A DNA stretch of 64,000 nucleotides. Origin: Fodinibius sp. Rm-B-1B1-1 (GTDB taxonomy: Bacteria > Bacteroidota > Rhodothermia > Balneolales > Balneolaceae). Numbering within the stretch: the first letter of the stretch is position 1; every line of letters starts with the position of its first letter. The stretch lies in NCBI RefSeq assembly GCF_038594945.1, contig NZ_JBCFYD010000002.1:1488001-1552000 (forward strand). Direction: 5' to 3'. The translations under genes were made by a program, and so were the position numbers. The notes beneath the pieces were generated by a model. It was not told the DNA's origin, searched no databases, and worked only from the letters and a program-made list of their open reading frames with translations. Of this stretch, positions 56,732-64,000 are shown in pieces.

Positions 56732-57430
56732 TTACAATCCTTTTGCAGCAACTATACAGCACGATTCAAGCTGGAATTCATTACCGTTAAATTTCATTTC
56801 AGGATCTAATTTCGTCTGTATATCCAAAAAAGAAAACTCGTTTTCTACCAAAATCCTTTTCCATTCATCAACCTTAAAAAGTGTAAACCCATATTTTACG
56901 AATGGGAAATTGAGCATACTTTTATGACTTCTAAGTCCTGCATAAAATTTTCCATCAGACTTTAGCACGCGATGTATCTCACTTAGATGTGTTTCAGGCT
57001 CATCCCAAAAGTAAATCACCATGTTACAAAATACCTTGTCAAAACAGTGATCAGAATAAGGCAACTGGTCACTGTTACCCCGTTGCAAGTTCAACTTTTC
57101 GGAAGCAATAAATCTATTATTTATTCGCTTAGCAGCTCGAACCATTTCTTGGGAATAATCTATGCCCATAACTTGTAAACCTTCAGCTCTTTTAAATAGC
57201 CTGTTAAAAAACTTGCCGTTGCCAAAGCCAATCTCCAATATTTTATCATAATTTTCGATCTGCATTACATCCAACACCAGATCGTACAAAGGTTCATTAG
57301 CTTCATTCATTTTGTTACCAATTTCTTCGGCTAAATCACCCGATGGGTGGCGGAGTTGCTGAGCAATAATTTCTGGAGGCGGCTCAGACCTAAAATAGTT
57401 CTGTAAACTTTTCAAGATATTTAACGTCAT
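56732..57430 (-). CDS. Class I SAM-dependent methyltransferase
   Basis: 232 aa. The SAM motif ILEIGFGNGKFFNRLF and GIDYSQEMVRAAK are clear, followed by NMVIYFWDEPETHLSEIHRVL. The sequence is not close to its neighbour and belongs to a different subfamily. Its stop region overlaps the OsmC gene start by four bases (ATGA), suggesting coupling with OsmC. The N-terminal helix-rich segment (APPPEII-type, SGDLAEEIG) may cap the active site. Substrate unknown. Confidence 0.88.
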   Translation of the reverse strand: MTLNILKSLQNYFRSEPPPEIIAQQLRHPSGDLAEEIGNKMNEANEPLYDLVLDVMQIENYDKILEIGFGNGKFFNRLFKRAEGLQVMGIDYSQEMVRAAKRINNRFIASEKLNLQRGNSDQLPYSDHCFDKVFCNMVIYFWDEPETHLSEIHRVLKSDGKFYAGLRSHKSMLNFPFVKYGFTLFKVDEWKRILVENEFSFLDIQTKLDPEMKFNGNEFQLESCCIVAAKGL

Positions 57431-57945
57431 GATACCGTGGATTTGATAGTCACTTCTCGTTCTACTGGAATGGCTCGGCTAAAATCATCCAATACCGGGC
57501 TGTGGCTATCCGCTTCTTCGATCATCTGCATTATTTGCTCTTCCGGGGCGGGACTTTCGATATATACTTTGTATCGGATGGTATTAAATCCAGGCGGCTC
57601 CTCACTGAGGTGCAACATACTGCGAGCATCAAAATCTGACTCAACATCAATCTCAATGTTATCTATTGGGATATTCAGCACTGCTGCCCGTTGTGAATAA
57701 GCAATAGCCAAGCAGCTTCCCAGTGCTCCCCGCTCCAAAATACCGGGACCCGGTCCCGCGTTATTTCCACCTTCGGCTTCCCCTATATCCACTTTAAATT
57801 TCCAGTGTTTATGTTTCACTTCACAAGTCGTTCCGTCAAATAATCGTACTTTTGTTGTTGCAGTACTTTTGGCTTTTGACGGACGCATTCGTAACACCTT
57901 TTGATTTCGCTCAAAAGCTTTCTTAATCGTTTCTGGATCAGCCAT
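57427..57945 (-). CDS. OsmC/Ohr-family protein lacking the second conserved cysteine
   Basis: 172 aa OsmC-like fold. The first conserved cysteine is C78 (LGSCLAIAY). The usual second cysteine, in the CPV motif of the C-terminal helix, is replaced by S149 (DSHSPVLDD), so the usual two-Cys peroxidase pair is absent. It may use single-Cys chemistry or be a non-peroxidatic OsmC member. Start overlaps the methyltransferase stop. Confidence 0.85.
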   Translation of the reverse strand: MADPETIKKAFERNQKVLRMRPSKAKSTATTKVRLFDGTTCEVKHKHWKFKVDIGEAEGGNNAGPGPGILERGALGSCLAIAYSQRAAVLNIPIDNIEIDVESDFDARSMLHLSEEPPGFNTIRYKVYIESPAPEEQIMQMIEEADSHSPVLDDFSRAIPVEREVTIKSTVS

Positions 57946-57971
57946 AACTGCTCCTTTTTACAGTTCTATTT

Positions 57972-59585
57972 TTAATTTGTCGCAAGAAAATTACGCACTT
58001 CCTCAAACATTGGTCGGTCCACTTCTTTGGGTGATACATTCGTAACTAAATTGTTGTAGTATTTCTTAGCCTTATCCAAATTACCAGCCAGTTCGGCAGC
58101 ACGTCCGGCGCCATATAAACTTCTAAATCGATTTGCAGATATCTTCAAACTCTCCTCGTAAGCCGCCAAAGCTTCTTCGGGACGATTCATTTTCAAAAGC
58201 ATATCACCCAGTAGTTCTCTTGCTGGTAAAACATGTCCCGGCGTGATGGGATGCTTATCAACAGAATCTTCGGTATCAGCCGCCTCATTCATAAGAGTAA
58301 GAGCTTTTTCTGGGTTACCTTCTTCAAAAATTATCCACGATTCGACAGCCTTACGTTGTGCATCAGTCAGTACTGCCCAATAGTTTTCCTCTTGTTCTTT
58401 CAGGTAATTGTAAATGATATCCAATTCCTCCCGGGCTTGACGAGCCCCATCCAAATCACCAGAACGCACTGCCCCAATGCCACGAGCAAAATAGATCATC
58501 GATTGTGTTGGGGAATATTTTTCAAGTGAAAAGTTATTAGGGGACTGCAGATCAATTTGTGCCGCCTTATTCCACTCTTCCCGCTCAAGGTTGTAGCGCG
58601 CCTGTGCCGCGGCAACTGCGTAAGCAGATCCTAAATGATCCTGCAAATTTTTGACCTCGATCGTTTTCTGTGCAACCTTCTTTGCTTTCTCATCTTCTCC
58701 ACGCTGCAGGTAAGCATACGTCAGGTAGTCCAACGCGTGCACATAGTGCATTGATACCTCGTCTTCGGATGACTGGCGCAACGCTGCTTCAGCAGACCGC
58801 TTATTCCAATCAATAACATCCGACCAGATCCCCCGTCGTACAAAAATATGACTCGGCATGTGCAGGGCGTGAGGCACATCAGGTGCAACTTTATCGTAGG
58901 CCCGTGCCACATCAACAGCTCGTTCTGCTAATTTGGGATTATCGTAAGCGTGTATGATATAATGAAATAATCCGGGATGCTCGGGATGTTGCTTGTGCAA
59001 TTCTTCGAGCATCATACCCGCTTTTCGCTGATGACTCAGCGACTCGTCATCGGGCGGTGCCGTAGCTAAATGTCCCAGTGCGTAAAATGCAGCCGCATCA
59101 ACATCTTTGGGATACTGTTCGTACAATTCGCGGTACCCTTCCTCAAAACTACGAAGTTGATCACGATAAGTGGTTGCCTCCCAATTTTCAAAAAATGGTT
59201 CTATTGCATTGATATACGCCATTTCTCGATCATCAATACTTTCTATCTCTGTTGCTTTTACTAAAGCTTTGCTGCCTGCTTCAAAATCGGCATCCGATGG
59301 TCGTTGTCCCCAGAGCGGGTGGATATAGCTCATAGCAATGCCCCATTGGGCCATCGTACAGCTGGGATCCTGTTCAGAAACTTTAGTAAACTTATCCTGA
59401 GCCTGTTCATACATCATATGATGCATCAAGGCCAAGGCATGGTTAAAATCAGTCTGGACTTGCTCATTGCACGAAACATTAAAATCTACTTTCCCATACT
59501 GGTGAGACTGGGCACTCAGTTCCTGGATAGGTGCCATCATCATACCCCCAAAGACGAATAAACCTATAAGTATTTTCTCTTTCAT
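57972..59585 (-). CDS. Exported TPR-repeat protein with conserved histidine motifs
   Basis: 537 aa from the ATG at 59585, which follows GAGGAGAG at five bases; the longer frame from 59606 adds seven residues. Signal peptide ends near LSAQ. TPR helices fill the rest. His-rich patches GLFHYIIHAYDN and HALHMPSHIFVRRGI mirror those of the lipoprotein at 46675-48372, so the two are paralogues. Whether they bind metal is unknown. Lies between OsmC and mddA-like genes. Confidence 0.8.
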   Translation of the reverse strand: MKEKILIGLFVFGGMMMAPIQELSAQSHQYGKVDFNVSCNEQVQTDFNHALALMHHMMYEQAQDKFTKVSEQDPSCTMAQWGIAMSYIHPLWGQRPSDADFEAGSKALVKATEIESIDDREMAYINAIEPFFENWEATTYRDQLRSFEEGYRELYEQYPKDVDAAAFYALGHLATAPPDDESLSHQRKAGMMLEELHKQHPEHPGLFHYIIHAYDNPKLAERAVDVARAYDKVAPDVPHALHMPSHIFVRRGIWSDVIDWNKRSAEAALRQSSEDEVSMHYVHALDYLTYAYLQRGEDEKAKKVAQKTIEVKNLQDHLGSAYAVAAAQARYNLEREEWNKAAQIDLQSPNNFSLEKYSPTQSMIYFARGIGAVRSGDLDGARQAREELDIIYNYLKEQEENYWAVLTDAQRKAVESWIIFEEGNPEKALTLMNEAADTEDSVDKHPITPGHVLPARELLGDMLLKMNRPEEALAAYEESLKISANRFRSLYGAGRAAELAGNLDKAKKYYNNLVTNVSPKEVDRPMFEEVRNFLATN

Positions 59586-59669
59586 AATTCTCTCCTCGTT
59601 TTTCAATCAGTTTAAGAGCAACACAAAGATTTGCATGATTGCCCTCTCCTACCTTTTAGTCGATTATCA

Positions 59670-60452
59670 TTATACAAGTTCCTTCTTATATTCTTTTTCC
59701 TGTATTTTCAATCCCGGAAAAAACTTGGGGACCCGTTTCCGGTAATTCTCATATTTATCTCCGAATTGTCGAGCCATCGCTCTTTCTTCATAGTAAACTC
59801 CTATTAATATGTAGAGAGTCATCCCAACAGAAAAAACAACATGGCCCACAGTCATCTTTGGTATGGACCAAAATGCAATCAAAAAACCTAACATCAACGG
59901 ATGACGGACGTATTTGTATAATCCTGGTTCCATAAACTGCGGAGGACTTTGTTCTCTATCCCTCAAATAGTTCCAAACTTGCTTTAGCCCGAACAAGTTA
60001 AAATGATCAATCATCCAAGTTGATAGAAATACAATCAGCCAACCAAGCCAGAAACCCCATTGCAACACGAGCGATGCCCATGTAGCATCAACCTGCCAAA
60101 TTGGTTCTGGAAGGGGTTGCCAGAACCAAAGAATCAGGATCAATGCAATGCTGGAAAACAGGACATAGGTACTTCGCTCTACCGGTTTGGGGACAAAATT
60201 GGTCCACCAATCCTTGAAAGATTTGCGCGCCATTACGGTATGCTGAATACCAAACAGGGCAATTAGTCCCAAGTTGATAAGCAGCGATTCTGCCAGCGAT
60301 CCTGCTGCACCCGAATTCACCGTTGTAGGGGCGTAGGCTTCAAAATTACCGAGAAAGAGAATCAACCATAAAAAACTGGCAAAGAAAATCAGGTAACAAA
60401 TAATTCCATAAATAAACGCGATTATCTTTTTCATCATGTTAGGATTTGACAT
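59670..60452 (-). CDS. mddA: MddA-like methanethiol S-methyltransferase (isoprenylcysteine methyltransferase fold)
   Basis: 260 aa, six to seven hydrophobic helices. The N-terminal IIAFIYGIICYLIFFASF, the QHTVMARKSFKDWW segment, the ERSTYVLFSS helix and the C-terminal VRHPLMLGFLIAFW followed by YYEERAMARQFG fit MddA, the membrane enzyme that makes dimethyl sulfide from methanethiol, within the ICMT superfamily. The ICMT C-terminal RHPxYxG-like motif is present as RHPLMLG. Substrate is inferred; other thiols or hydrogen sulfide are possible. Neighbours include OsmC and two methyltransferases. Confidence 0.75.
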   Translation of the reverse strand: MSNPNMMKKIIAFIYGIICYLIFFASFLWLILFLGNFEAYAPTTVNSGAAGSLAESLLINLGLIALFGIQHTVMARKSFKDWWTNFVPKPVERSTYVLFSSIALILILWFWQPLPEPIWQVDATWASLVLQWGFWLGWLIVFLSTWMIDHFNLFGLKQVWNYLRDREQSPPQFMEPGLYKYVRHPLMLGFLIAFWSIPKMTVGHVVFSVGMTLYILIGVYYEERAMARQFGDKYENYRKRVPKFFPGLKIQEKEYKKELV

Positions 60453-60483
60453 TACCGTTTAGAAAATAAGTCGATAAATTTCG

Positions 60484-60936
60484 CTATTTATTAACGGCGA
60501 AAGCATCGACGGGCTCTTCAAATGCAATAAAAAGCACACAGGGATCTTCTGAAATACATGACGCGTTGTGGTGCTGCTCTGCGGGTCCGTATGCATATGA
60601 GCCGGCATCTATTACTTTCGGCTTCTGTCCCTCATATTCAACTTCCATTTCTCCTGATACCAACACCATGCGTTCGGCAGAATGATGCCAGTGGTCGGGC
60701 ACGCCTGTATTTCCTTCCAATTTGAAGAAAACATCTGCATTGGGTTCCGCCGGATTTCCCTGCAAAACAGCAATGCTACAAGTCTCGGGCATAAATTCGG
60801 GACATCCTCCCCATTCAAGTTCCTGAGAATCAGCACCACGGACAAAAGCATGATCTTGGCCTTGTGCTATCAACATTGCTGGAAATAATAGTAACGCACT
60901 TATAGTAACAATCAATTTTGATGAATTTCTAAACAT
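60484..60936 (-). CDS. Exported cupin-domain protein
   Basis: 150 aa with a signal peptide to about residue 24. A single cupin fold: the metal motif appears as DHWHHSAERMVLVSGE (first His pair and Glu) and AEQHHNA (second). The two cysteine pairs around residues 44-53 and 130-136 might form disulfides. No catalytic partner can be named. Follows the MddA-like gene and precedes the TPR-HTH regulator on the minus strand. Confidence 0.8.
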   Translation of the reverse strand: MFRNSSKLIVTISALLLFPAMLIAQGQDHAFVRGADSQELEWGGCPEFMPETCSIAVLQGNPAEPNADVFFKLEGNTGVPDHWHHSAERMVLVSGEMEVEYEGQKPKVIDAGSYAYGPAEQHHNASCISEDPCVLFIAFEEPVDAFAVNK

Positions 60937-61104
60937 GATAACTGTTTTTTGTTATTGTATTTATTGAGGTCGGTGACAAACAACTACACAATATTACCGA
61001 CAGATCAACCTATCTTACACAATGGGAAAGGGCAATTTTAGAAAGGTCAACAATAGGTAAACAATACCTTATAACAGCCTTAAATTCTTTTAAACAAAGA
61101 AAAA

Positions 61105-62865
61105 CTAACTTTTTTCTCCTATCTCTCTCTTTTCGATCTCCATCATAAAATCAGTGAGATTCTCTTCAGTCTCAATATCCAGCTTTTTACGAAGCCGATA
61201 CCGAGCCGTTTTTACACTGTCAGGCGTAATACCTAAAATGGTTGCTGTTTCTTTAATGGATAGATTAAGTTTTGCCAGGGCCGAAAGTCGCAATTCGTTA
61301 GGGGTAAGATCAGGATACTGCTCTTTCAACGCATCAAAAAAGTCGGTATGTACTTCCTCAAAATATAGTCGAAATTCTTTCCAGTCCTCATCAAGGCTGA
61401 AGCTGTAATCCACCAAGTTGCGCAATTTCTGTAGCGACTTGCTAAGGTCTCCATTACCCTTCTTCTCCCGGATAGAACTGATTTTGTTTTTAAGCTCTTT
61501 CATGGTCTCATTTTTCTGTACCAAATGAAGAGTATGCGTTGTAAGCTGCTTATTTTTAAACTCAATATCTTTCTCCAACTGTTTCTCTTTAAGGCGTATA
61601 TTTTCAAGCTCCGTGCGATTTTTGTTGATTTTTAACCGTTGTCGGTTGTAAATCAAAAATCCAATGATGCTAATCATCACCAATCCAGCCAGAAAAGCTT
61701 TTCTCATCAATGTCTCACGCTGATTTTCTTTTTCAAGCAACGCAATCTCTTTTTCTTTTTGAACCGTCTCATATTTAGTCTGCAGCTCATTGATTTGCTG
61801 CGATTTCTCTTTATTTAAGATACTATCCTTAACAGTAGTCAATTTCTGCTGATGGCGGAACGCCTCTTCGTAGTTCCCACGAGCACTATATATATCCGAA
61901 AGCAGATCATGGCCCACCTTAACACCAAGCTGAGTACCAAAGTCCCGAGACAGTTCCAATGTCTTTTTAGCATGGACCAGCGCCGAATCGAATTGAGCCG
62001 AAGAATAATACACCTTTGCTAAATTTTCGTGGATAATCGAGGTAAGGTCAGGGGCACGATCATTATTCATCACTAAAGCGCGATTAAGATAATTGATCGC
62101 CTCTTCATGATTCTCTTGCTGCATATGTAACCGCCCGATATTGTTCAAACTGTTGGCAATACGAATGGTATATCCCAGCTCTTCGCGAATTTCTAATGCC
62201 TCATAATGGTATTTCAACGCCTGTTCATAACGTCCCTGATCTCCGTAAAGCAATCCTAAATTATTGTAATTTATCGACATCCCGTGCCGATTGTCCATCC
62301 GCTGATTGATTTCTAATGCACGTTTATAAAACTCCTCGGCCTTCTTCTCATTCTCCAGCTCAAAATAAACCAACCCAATATTTCCCGCTATCGAGGCTAT
62401 TCCCCGATCCAATTTTTGAGTCTCACTTAACTCAAGGGCCTGAAAGAAATATTCCAGCGCCGTGTGGTACTGGGTCTGTTTCTTATACAGGTTTCCTATA
62501 TCATTTAACTGTGAAATGATACCAAGGGTATCTCCAATTTGTTGGCTCTGGGAAATTCCCTTTTGATGGTGAGAAAGGGCCTCCTCGAAATTGCCCTTCA
62601 CACTGTTGGAATATCCCAACTCGCGATGTGCTTTCCCCACCCCTTTTGGATAGTCAATCTGTTCAGAAAGTTTCAGGGCTTGTTCGGCAAACGCAATCGC
62701 GCGATCCGGATCATCAAAAGAAAGGGCATAACTGGAATCAATGAGCGTATGTACCACTGTCGTATCCGAAAAATCGGGATTTGACGGAATATCGATCTGT
62801 CCATGAGACGTTCCCCAACAGACAGTCAAGAACAATATGATAGCAATGGTCCTTTTGCGCATCAC
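61105..62865 (-). CDS. TPR sensor with membrane segment and C-terminal LuxR-like HTH
   Basis: 586 aa. Signal peptide (to about residue 22), then six or seven TPR repeats (~40-330), a transmembrane helix at about residues 390-408, a coiled coil (~410-470), and a C-terminal winged/LuxR-like HTH from about 520 (LTPNELRLSALAKLN, TPDSVKTARYRLRKKL). This one-piece transmembrane TPR-HTH architecture is typical of Bacteroidota regulators. It may control the genes downstream (cupin, mddA-like), but no site is proven. Confidence 0.85.
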   Translation of the reverse strand: MMRKRTIAIILFLTVCWGTSHGQIDIPSNPDFSDTTVVHTLIDSSYALSFDDPDRAIAFAEQALKLSEQIDYPKGVGKAHRELGYSNSVKGNFEEALSHHQKGISQSQQIGDTLGIISQLNDIGNLYKKQTQYHTALEYFFQALELSETQKLDRGIASIAGNIGLVYFELENEKKAEEFYKRALEINQRMDNRHGMSINYNNLGLLYGDQGRYEQALKYHYEALEIREELGYTIRIANSLNNIGRLHMQQENHEEAINYLNRALVMNNDRAPDLTSIIHENLAKVYYSSAQFDSALVHAKKTLELSRDFGTQLGVKVGHDLLSDIYSARGNYEEAFRHQQKLTTVKDSILNKEKSQQINELQTKYETVQKEKEIALLEKENQRETLMRKAFLAGLVMISIIGFLIYNRQRLKINKNRTELENIRLKEKQLEKDIEFKNKQLTTHTLHLVQKNETMKELKNKISSIREKKGNGDLSKSLQKLRNLVDYSFSLDEDWKEFRLYFEEVHTDFFDALKEQYPDLTPNELRLSALAKLNLSIKETATILGITPDSVKTARYRLRKKLDIETEENLTDFMMEIEKREIGEKS

Positions 62866-62962
62866 GTCCGACTGTTTTTTACAATATATAAAAGTAGGGC
62901 TTCTTAAGTAAAATCAAATAGTTAGCGTTAATTTCATTATAGAACCAACCATCTCAGATAAA

Positions 62963-62994
62963 AAAGCCCGTCAGGCATTAACCTGACAGGCTTT
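62963..62994 (-). terminator. Rho-independent terminator after hmgA
   Basis: A 13-bp stem with one mismatch (AAAGCCTGTCAGG / CCTGACGGGCTTT on the minus strand), 6-base loop and a T-run, 25 bases after the hmgA stop. Confidence 0.85.
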
Positions 62995-63019
62995 AATTAC
63001 TTGATAGTAAAAGCGAACA

Positions 63020-64000
63020 TTACTCTTCGGCTTCTACTTTTTCTTTTTCGACATCCTCATTCCAGGAATATGGATAACTCTCATCATCCAATTTCTTAGC
63101 TTCAGTCGTCAAATGAAGCGGATGGAAGGTATCAATCATCACTGCATACTCATCAGTTCCCTCTTTGCCTATGCTACCCTCATATTTTCCGGGATGCGGT
63201 CCATGCGGAATACCACCGGGATGCTGCGTGATGCTCGCCTCTTCTACGCCTTTCCGACTCATAAAATCCCCCTTTACATAATAAAGCACTTCATCAGAAT
63301 CTACGTTGGAATGCGCGTAGGGTGCCGGAATCGATTTGGGATGATAGTCGTACTTACGCGGACAAAATGAGCAAACTACGTAATTATTTCCCTTGAATGT
63401 TTGATGCACGGGTGGCGGCTGGTGGACACGTCCGGTAATAGGCTCAAAATCCTTAATGTTAAAAATCCACGGATACAAATAGCCATCCCAGCCAACCACA
63501 TCAAACGGATGATGTTCGTACCAATACGAAGTGTACCGACCCTGCTTTTTGATACGGACCTCAAATTCACCCTGCTTATTCACAAAAATTGGTCCCTCAG
63601 GACGACGAATATCACGCTCACAAAACGGGCTGTTCTCGAGGAATTGTCCCTTGTCAGAGAGATAGCGATCCGGGATATCTATTGGTCCGGTTGAATCCAC
63701 TGTGAGCATCCGATTTTTTTCGGTCTCAAAAACTACTTGGTAGATCGTGCCGCGCGGAATATAGATGTAATCCCCCCATCCAAATTCGAGCTTGCCAAAC
63801 ATCGTATGTACATATCCCTCTCCTTCGTGGATAAACAGCAGCTCATCATGCTCTCCGTTTTTATAAAAATAATCCATCGGTTCTGTTGGACGCACGGCTC
63901 CAATCTGTACATCGTTATTATAGAGTAAGACCTTTCGTCCCATTACTGGGTCACCGCCCTCCTCAATATTTGCCGTACGCAGGTGATGATGACGGAGCAT
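63020..64000 (-). CDS. hmgA: Homogentisate 1,2-dioxygenase (5' end cut by the window)
   Basis: Opens homogentisate in tyrosine and phenylalanine breakdown, an iron(II) dioxygenase. The iron ligands lie in PYAHSNVDSDEVLYY (His and Glu) and in HPGGIPHGPHPG (His). The final Met in the frame, at the window edge, is not the real start: known HmgA proteins are about 385 aa and carry a further N-terminal segment, so some 60 residues are beyond 64000. The gene ends with a terminator. It is the only clear aromatic-degradation gene here. Confidence 0.92.
   Translation of the reverse strand: MLRHHHLRTANIEEGGDPVMGRKVLLYNNDVQIGAVRPTEPMDYFYKNGEHDELLFIHEGEGYVHTMFGKLEFGWGDYIYIPRGTIYQVVFETEKNRMLTVDSTGPIDIPDRYLSDKGQFLENSPFCERDIRRPEGPIFVNKQGEFEVRIKKQGRYTSYWYEHHPFDVVGWDGYLYPWIFNIKDFEPITGRVHQPPPVHQTFKGNNYVVCSFCPRKYDYHPKSIPAPYAHSNVDSDEVLYYVKGDFMSRKGVEEASITQHPGGIPHGPHPGKYEGSIGKEGTDEYAVMIDTFHPLHLTTEAKKLDDESYPYSWNEDVEKEKVEAEE

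Noticed and set aside
1-64000. tRNA, rRNA, CRISPR, transposase or prophage genes
   Set aside because: None was recognisable by eye on either strand.

Overview
The window looks like chromosome of a Bacteroidota/Balneolota-type bacterium, possibly a halophilic Balneolia relative such as Fodinibius. This is inferred from SusC/SusD pairs, lipoprotein-rich glycanases, a Bacteroidetes-style NUDIX arabinose regulator, a BlaI/BlaR1-TonB pair, AT-rich intergenic DNA and acidic proteins. There is no rRNA, tRNA, CRISPR array, transposase or prophage that I can recognise.

Region by region: 0.1-4.3 kb (+) carries a PASTA protein, rpe, phoH, an MBL-fold hydrolase and a purine nucleoside phosphorylase, tightly packed. 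A class II photolyase faces them on the minus strand. From 5.9 to 30.7 kb lies a large arabinan/L-arabinose utilisation locus. On the plus strand it has two tandem GH43 arabinanases and a HAD phosphatase. On the minus strand, in transcription order, it has SusC, SusD, a terminator-like hairpin, GH127, GH51, GH43, GH97, aldose epimerase, a second GH51, the NUDIX-HTH regulator, then araB, araD, araA and a sodium/sugar symporter. The polymer would be bound and imported by SusCD, cut by surface and periplasmic enzymes, and the arabinose imported and converted to xylulose 5-phosphate. A 19-bp palindrome (AAGTGT-N7-ACACTT) recurs upstream of the GH43 pair, araB and twice before susC, and is the best candidate operator of the regulator.

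31.3-35.4 kb (+) holds a BlaI-type repressor with a BlaR1/M56-TonB sensor, a CDP-alcohol phosphatidyltransferase, a PspC protein and a Gfo/Idh-fold protein that seems to have lost its catalytic lysine. 35.4-42.5 kb is a beta-oxidation operon (acyl-CoA ligase, FadN-type fusion, thiolase, dienoyl-CoA reductase) with a divergent hotdog thioesterase. 42.6-46.5 kb has an uncharacterised protein, a decayed four-helix-bundle gene, a second acyl-CoA ligase and an exported isoaspartyl methyltransferase.

46.6-62.9 kb is accessory in character. It holds two related His-motif TPR proteins, a lipoprotein subtilase with a long insertion, a Rv2258c-like methyltransferase divergent from a TetR regulator, a UPF1-like helicase, and a minus-strand series of DUF4242, two methyltransferases, an OsmC protein, TPR protein, an MddA-like methanethiol methyltransferase, a cupin and a TPR-HTH regulator. 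The window ends inside hmgA.

The strongest leads for something undescribed are the arabinose regulon architecture and the methyltransferase/OsmC/TPR/MddA series. Functions come from motifs read by eye; no database search was run.
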